DNA from: Acidobacteriota bacterium
GTDB lineage: Bacteria; Acidobacteriota; Polarisedimenticolia; Polarisedimenticolales; Polarisedimenticolaceae
Length of the DNA: 64,000 nt
Direction of reading: 5' to 3'
Assembly: GCA_029861955.1 (NCBI GenBank)
Contig: JAOTYK010000005.1
Span: forward strand, 1 to 64,000
Part shown: positions 59,161 to 64,000 of the stretch, one piece after another
Position numbering within the stretch: the first letter of the stretch is position 1
How the letters are laid out: each line of letters opens with the position of its first letter
Program-made: the position numbers and the translations under genes
The notes under the pieces: generated by a model
Databases searched by the model: none
The model's input: only the letters and a program-made list of their open reading frames with translations
What the model was told of the DNA's origin: nothing

Positions 59161-62100
59161 TCAAGGACACTCGGCCACCGTGCGCGAGCCGCTCGTGCTG
59201 TCCTCCACAGCATCGCCGCAGCGGTTCTGTACACGCACCAGGTACACGTAGATGTTGCCCGGCATCGGTTCGCCGCTGTCCGTCGCCGCGGTGTCCGTAT
59301 CGTCATCCGACTCGACGCAGAGGGTTGCCGTGGTGAAGTCCGCGGCGTTGTCCGAGCGCACGACGTCGTAGGACAGTGTTGCCGGCGATCCGCCGGGGTT
59401 GCCCGGGGGCGTCCAGCTCATCGCGGAATTCGAGTCGAACACCAGCGACTGGATCGGTCCCGGTCCGCCCTGGCTATCGATGTCGGCGTCGTCGCAGTCG
59501 AACAGCGGCGACAGCCCGTCGCCATCGCAGTCGGGCTCGATCGAGAACACCGCGATGTAACCCGCGCTGCTCTGGCCGCCCGGATCCGCCTTCGGGGCGC
59601 CGGCGAGAATTTCGAACCCGCCACCGCCGGTCAGGTCCCCGGCGACCAGCACCGTCGCGCCCAGGTCGTCGTCGGACGCAGGGTTCAGGTCGACGAAGCG
59701 GTGCAACACCCCACCCGTCGCGCCGTCGAACAACACAACTTCGCCCGCGCTGGTGCCGCTGCGTGATGAATCGTGCGCGCCTGCAACTACCTCGGTGACG
59801 CCGTCGCCGTTGAGGTCCCCGGCCGCAGCCACGGAGTAGCCCAGGTTGGCGTTGCTGAGCGGAGCGCTGTCCTGGAACGTGCGGATCAGGCTGCCGTCGG
59901 CGCCGGAGAACGCCAGCACGGAACCGGAGTTGGTGGGGCCGTCATCGTTTTCGACTCCAGCGAGTAGATCGGGCACGCCGTCACCGTTCATGTCACCGGC
60001 CGCGAAAATTGACCGCCCCATCTCGTCGGAGCTCGCCGCCGACGGATGAGTGAAGCTGCGGATCCACTGGCCGTCCACGCCGCTAAACACGCTGACCGCG
60101 CCGGCATTATGGGAACTACCGATCGCGTTCTCGGTTGCGCCGGAGGCGAAGTCGGGCACACCGTCGAAGTCCACGTCGCCGAGTGCCGACACCGAGGTGC
60201 CCAACCAGTCCGAGGCTCGCGCGTGCAGATCGACGGCCGTATAGAGCCAGGCGCCGGAAGCCCCGTCAAAGACCACAACGCTTCCGGTATCGTTCAACCC
60301 GTTCTCGTCGTCCCGCGGTACGCCGACGCCGATCTCGCCGATCCCGTCGTCGTTGACATCGCCGATGCCGGCGATCGAGGCGCCGAACCGGTCCTGAGTG
60401 GCACCGGTCGGATCGAGCAACTCCCGCACCCAGGCGCAATCGGCACCTGAGAACACCTGCACGGAACCGCTCGCGTTGCCCGCGGGATTGTCGAACTCCG
60501 CACCGACGGCAACATCCGGGATACCGTCCCCGGTGACGTCGCCGATCCCTGCCACGGCGCCGCCCATTTGATTCGAGCTTGCCGCCGACGGATCGATCAT
60601 GCGGCAGATCACCGTGCGCGATGCACCGGAGATCAGCAGCGCCGCACCACCGCTCGGCGCGCCCGTGCCGTCCCCGGGAACTCCGGCGACAAGGTCGACG
60701 AAGCCGTCATTGTTGACGTCGCCGACGCTGGCCAACGAGGTCCCCAGGCCGTAGTTCGCCGCGGCTTCGGGATCCTCGATGCGCACCTGATCCAGCGGCG
60801 AGCCGAAGCCCTCGTCGACCTGGCCGTCGCAGTTGTCGTCGATCGCGTTACAGGCCTCGATGATCCCCGCGTTGACGCTCATGTCGGTGTCGTCGCAGTC
60901 GCAGGGCGTGGTGTACGTGTCGCCGTCGACGTCCACACCCTCATCGACCTGCATGTTGCAGTTGTCGTCGATCGCGTTACACACCTCGAACATACCGGGA
61001 AAGATCGTCGGCACAGCCGGCGCGCAATCGGCACAGGCATCCGCACCGTCGCCGTCCTCGTCCTCGTCGATCGCCGTGTCGCAATCGTTGTCGACACCGT
61101 CGCAGACCTCGAGCATGCCCGGCGCACGCAGGCCGTCCTGATCGTCGCAGTCGTCTTCGAGAAGGCCGACACCATCCGCGTCGCAGTCGCTCTCGAATCC
61201 GACAACCACGATGCGGCCGACGTCGTTGTCCTGTCCCGTGTTCTGTCCCGGTTGCCCGATGAGGATCTCCGGGTAGCCGTCGCCCGAGAGATCTCCGATC
61301 GCCGCCAGGGAGGCGCCCAGATTGGAGCCCTCGGAGCTATCCGCGACGCTGATGTCGTGCAGCACCGCAAACGTCGCGCCGCTGATGATCAATACGCGCC
61401 CGCCGTTGGTGATTACGTCGTCGTCGTCCGGGGCGCCGCCCGCAAACTCGGGGAACCCGTCGCCGTTCAGGTCGGGCAACGCTGTGACGGACGTTCCGAA
61501 GCTGCGATTCAGCGAGGTGTCGGCCAGCGGGACACGCAGGATCAATGAGCCGTCCGCGCCCGAGAACACCAGCACCGCGCCGTTGTTGCTACCGCCGGTA
61601 TCCTCGTCGGGTGCGCCGGCGAGGATCTCGGGGATACCGTCGCCGTTCAGGTCGCCGATGCCCGCCACAGAGGTGCCCAGGTCATCGCCGCCGGTGCCGG
61701 CCGGATCGAAGATCTTGCGGATCACCGAGCCGTCGGCGCCGGAGAACACGAGCACGCTACCGATGTCCGAGCCGAGCAGCCCGTCGTCGAACGGGGCGCC
61801 GGCGAGGATGTCGGGGACGCCGTCGGCGTTGACGTCGTCGATGCCCGCGACGGACTCGCCGACACGGCTGCCGCCGGAGACATCGTCCATCATTCTGAAG
61901 AGCTCAGCCCCGGTGGCACCGTCCCAGACCATCACCGCACCCGCGCTGTTATCCTGGGCGGTGTCGACCTGTGAGGCACCGGCGGCGATCTCGCCGATCC
62001 CGTCACCGGTCAGGTCGCCGATCGCGGCCACACTCGTGCCGAGTCGATCGCCCGCAGCGCCAGTGCTGTCGTTCAGCTCGCGAATGGTCGAGCAATCGGC

Positions 62101-64000
62101 GCCAGAGACGACAAACACGGACCCCGCATCGCTCGCGGTGGTGTCGTTGAACGGAGCGCCAATCGCCAGGTCGCCTGCGCCGTCGGCGTTGACGTCGCCG
62201 ATCCCGGCGACCGAAGTGCCCGCAGCGGCAAAATTCTCGCTCGTCGGCGTGGCCACGCAGTGCACCAGTCCGGTCGCACCGTCGAACACCGTAGCCGCGC
62301 CGCTACCGTTGCCGACCAGGTCGCTCCCGGGAACGCCCGCCGCGTAATCGTCGATGCCGTCGAAGTTGACGTCGCCGAGCGAGGCGATGCTTGTGGCGAG
62401 TGTGTCCTGGTAGACGCCGTCCGTCAGCTCGGAGACGCGCTCCGAGACCAGCATCGTAAAGCCGTCGTCGGGGATGCCGCTGCAGTCGTTGTCGATGTGA
62501 TCGCAGGTCTCGGGGTTGCCCGGCTCGATCAGGGCGTTGGTGTCGTCACAATCGCACGGCGGGTCGACGCCGTCGCCGTCGCTGTCGGTCATGCCGGGCG
62601 TGAAATCGATGCCACCCACGCAGTCGTCATCGACGCCGTTGCAGATCTCCACGGCGTCCGGGTTGACGCGGGGATCCTGGTCGTTGCAGTCGGCACAAAC
62701 GCCGAAGCCGTCGCCGTCGACGTCCTCATTGTTGACGCCGTTGCAGTTGTTGTCGACTCCGTCGCACAGTTCCATCGCGTCGGGGGAGATCGCGGTCTCG
62801 GCATCGTCGCAGTCCCCCTCATAGGGACTGATGCCGTCGGCGTCGCAGTCTTCTTCGATAGAGAACACGATCACGTGGCCGGCCTGGGCTCCTTCCAGGT
62901 CGTCGGCTTCCATCGCGCTGGCCGCAAACTCGGAAACCCCGTCGCCGGACAGATCGCCCAGCGAGACGACGCGGCTCCCCAGTTCGTCACCGTCGCGCGG
63001 ATTCGTATCGAACAAGTGATGCAAAACCGCGGTGTTGCTGGAATCGAACAGGAACACCGCACCGGTGTCCATTCCGACATTGTCGGCGAGGTCCGCACCG
63101 ACGATCACATCGGGCAGGCCGTCGCCGCTGAGGTCCTCGATCGCGGCCACGCTGTTTCCGAAACCTGTATTGGTGGTTGCGGTGGGGTCAATCAGGCGGC
63201 GAAGGATCACTCCGGTCGCCCCGTCGAGGATCGGCACCGACCCGATGCGGAAGCCTCCGATGACGTCGTCGGGGGATCCCACCGCGATTTCGGAGACTCC
63301 GTCGGCGGTGATATCGCCGATCGCGGCGACCGAAATGCCGAAGTCATCGAAACCATCGCCATCCGCATCGACCCACTGCGCGTGGAACGAACCGTCGGCC
63401 CCGGAGAAGACGTACACCGCGCCTCGATAGCCGCCGTGGACGGTATCCGTATCGGGAGCGCCGGAAACGATGTCCGGGATGCTGTCGCCGGTCAGGTCGC
63501 CGGGCCCGGCAAGCGACGTGCCGAGTCCCTCGGCCACACCGGCGGGATCGAAGGCGTTGTAGAGCTTGCTCCCGTCGGCCCCCGAGAACACGCTGATCCC
63601 GCCGGTGAATCCTCCGGAGAGGCTAGCGCGTGTCGAACCGGCGGCGATGTCCGGGACGCTGTCGTTGTTAACGTCACCGAGCGAGGCAATGCTGACCCCT
63701 AGCTGGTCGGAGCTGTCCAGCAGCGGGTCGACCATCAGGCGAATGAACGCGCAGTCAGGTAGGTTAAACGCCGCGACCGCACCACTGTTGCTGAATGGCG
63801 GATTGTTGTAGTACGGAATCCCGACCACGAAGTCGTCGGTGGCGTTGCCGTTCAGATCGCCGTTTGCGGCGGCAACCGACCAGCCGAGATTGTCCTGGCT
63901 TGTTGGCGTGGGAAGCGTCGCCTCGCAGATCGTGCTGAAGTCCGCGCTGGACACGACCCGCACCAAACCGAGGTTGACCCCCGAGGCGAGATTTTCGCCG
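59161..64000 (-). CDS. Giant FG-GAP beta-propeller / MopE-type surface protein, 5' end missing
   Basis: More than 1600 residues are visible; the frame is open to the right edge, so the start and any signal peptide lie outside. The layout repeats. A first FG-GAP propeller region (about 62860-64000) has GDLTGDSIPDI-type loops. A Cys/Asp-rich MopE-like block follows (62460-62860; CDGVDNNCNG, CNGVDDDCVG, CDHIDNDCSG). A second propeller region (61200-62460) precedes a second MopE-like block (60810-61200; CDGVDNDCD, CNAIDDNCN). A third propeller region (59550-60805) and a short DCDGDG block come next. An FN3-like end (59161-59470) contains SYDVVRSDNAAD. FG-GAP repeats bind Ca2+ as in integrin alpha. 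MopE blocks bind Cu or Ca in methanotroph MopE. Probably extracellular. Confidence 0.88.
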   Translation of the reverse strand, partial: GENLASGVNLGLVRVVSSADFSTICEATLPTPTSQDNLGWSVAAANGDLNGNATDDFVVGIPYYNNPPFSNSGAVAAFNLPDCAFIRLMVDPLLDSSDQLGVSIASLGDVNNDSVPDIAAGSTRASLSGGFTGGISVFSGADGSKLYNAFDPAGVAEGLGTSLAGPGDLTGDSIPDIVSGAPDTDTVHGGYRGAVYVFSGADGSFHAQWVDADGDGFDDFGISVAAIGDITADGVSEIAVGSPDDVIGGFRIGSVPILDGATGVILRRLIDPTATTNTGFGNSVAAIEDLSGDGLPDVIVGADLADNVGMDTGAVFLFDSSNTAVLHHLFDTNPRDGDELGSRVVSLGDLSGDGVSEFAASAMEADDLEGAQAGHVIVFSIEEDCDADGISPYEGDCDDAETAISPDAMELCDGVDNNCNGVNNEDVDGDGFGVCADCNDQDPRVNPDAVEICNGVDDDCVGGIDFTPGMTDSDGDGVDPPCDCDDTNALIEPGNPETCDHIDNDCSGIPDDGFTMLVSERVSELTDGVYQDTLATSIASLGDVNFDGIDDYAAGVPGSDLVGNGSGAATVFDGATGLVHCVATPTSENFAAAGTSVAGIGDVNADGAGDLAIGAPFNDTTASDAGSVFVVSGADCSTIRELNDSTGAAGDRLGTSVAAIGDLTGDGIGEIAAGASQVDTAQDNSAGAVMVWDGATGAELFRMMDDVSGGSRVGESVAGIDDVNADGVPDILAGAPFDDGLLGSDIGSVLVFSGADGSVIRKIFDPAGTGGDDLGTSVAGIGDLNGDGIPEILAGAPDEDTGGSNNGAVLVFSGADGSLILRVPLADTSLNRSFGTSVTALPDLNGDGFPEFAGGAPDDDDVITNGGRVLIISGATFAVLHDISVADSSEGSNLGASLAAIGDLSGDGYPEILIGQPGQNTGQDNDVGRIVVVGFESDCDADGVGLLEDDCDDQDGLRAPGMLEVCDGVDNDCDTAIDEDEDGDGADACADCAPAVPTIFPGMFEVCNAIDDNCNMQVDEGVDVDGDTYTTPCDCDDTDMSVNAGIIEACNAIDDNCDGQVDEGFGSPLDQVRIEDPEAAANYGLGTSLASVGDVNNDGFVDLVAGVPGDGTGAPSGGAALLISGASRTVICRMIDPSAASSNQMGGAVAGIGDVTGDGIPDVAVGAEFDNPAGNASGSVQVFSGADCAWVRELLDPTGATQDRFGASIAGIGDVNDDGIGEIGVGVPRDDENGLNDTGSVVVFDGASGAWLYTAVDLHARASDWLGTSVSALGDVDFDGVPDFASGATENAIGSSHNAGAVSVFSGVDGQWIRSFTHPSAASSDEMGRSIFAAGDMNGDGVPDLLAGVENDDGPTNSGSVLAFSGADGSLIRTFQDSAPLSNANLGYSVAAAGDLNGDGVTEVVAGAHDSSRSGTSAGEVVLFDGATGGVLHRFVDLNPASDDDLGATVLVAGDLTGGGGFEILAGAPKADPGGQSSAGYIAVFSIEPDCDGDGLSPLFDCDDADIDSQGGPGPIQSLVFDSNSAMSWTPPGNPGGSPATLSYDVVRSDNAADFTTATLCVESDDDTDTAATDSGEPMPGNIYVYLVRVQNRCGDAVEDSTSGSRTVAECP

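Noticed and set aside
62260-63702. A 480-codon plus-strand frame opposite the giant FG-GAP protein
   Set aside because: It is the antisense of regular Asp/Gly-rich repeats, giving Val/Asp/Arg-rich pseudo-protein.

Overview
The window is GC-rich, densely packed DNA from a free-living, respiring bacterium. Its gene mix is multihaem cytochromes, an RNF complex, many FG-GAP/ASPIC-UnbV/MopE-type secreted proteins, TPR lipoproteins and secreted hydrolases. That would fit an uncultured Acidobacteriota (or a related deep-branching phylum), but no rRNA or other taxonomic marker is present, so the assignment is an inference. I saw no tRNA, rRNA, CRISPR array or complete insertion sequence.

Layout. 1-1.0 kb (minus): the start of a leucine-dehydrogenase-like gene and a tetrahaem cytochrome. 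1.1-1.7 kb: two small unknown genes, the second apparently frameshifted. 1.8-7.1 kb (plus): a membrane electron-transfer cluster made of a tetrahaem cytochrome, a four-cluster Fe-S protein, an NrfD-like quinone protein, a small membrane protein, a nine-haem cytochrome and a cytochrome b561-like subunit. 7.1-10.8 kb: an M56 peptidase, a small exported protein and a two-component system. 10.9-15.1 kb: a cyclic-2,3-diphosphoglycerate-synthetase-like GTPase divergent from a complete two-gene 2-oxoacid:ferredoxin oxidoreductase.

15.2-32.3 kb (minus) is the most remarkable part. Thirteen closely spaced genes look like one transcription unit: apbE, a hemerythrin-like gene, a 2-oxoacid:ferredoxin oxidoreductase pair (alpha with fused gamma, then beta), a 1296-aa protein, rnfB, an 1182-aa protein, rnfC, rnfD, rnfG, rnfE, rnfA and a 52-aa Cys-rich membrane peptide. 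The two giants are diverged relatives of the large one-chain pyruvate:ferredoxin oxidoreductase. They have lost the thiamine-diphosphate and proximal-cluster motifs but keep ferredoxin-type clusters. They interrupt the rnf genes on both sides of rnfB. My inference is that they are non-catalytic electron-wiring scaffolds that couple 2-oxoacid oxidation directly to the RNF ion pump, with ApbE attaching FMN to RnfD and RnfG.

32.4-43.8 kb: an RRM RNA-binding protein with a readable promoter and terminator, a multicopper oxidase with an added DNRLRE domain, a standalone DNRLRE protein, an FG-GAP/UnbV lipoprotein, a membrane protein, a subtilisin-like protease ending in a W-S-D-A-V hexapeptide repeat, and a GH30 glycosidase lipoprotein. 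43.8-49.0 kb (minus): a coupled operon of two GAPDH paralogues (one with the catalytic Cys replaced by Ser), a TPR lipoprotein and an UnbV lipoprotein. 49.1-57.8 kb: small unknown genes, a 1501-aa secreted metallopeptidase, a perfect 61-bp palindrome, then a polyphosphate-glucokinase-like gene and a GH15 glucoamylase (alpha-glucan to glucose 6-phosphate). 57.8-59.1 kb: a more AT-rich patch with a methyltransferase and a likely gene remnant. 59.2-64 kb (minus): a giant modular FG-GAP/MopE surface protein that runs off the right edge.
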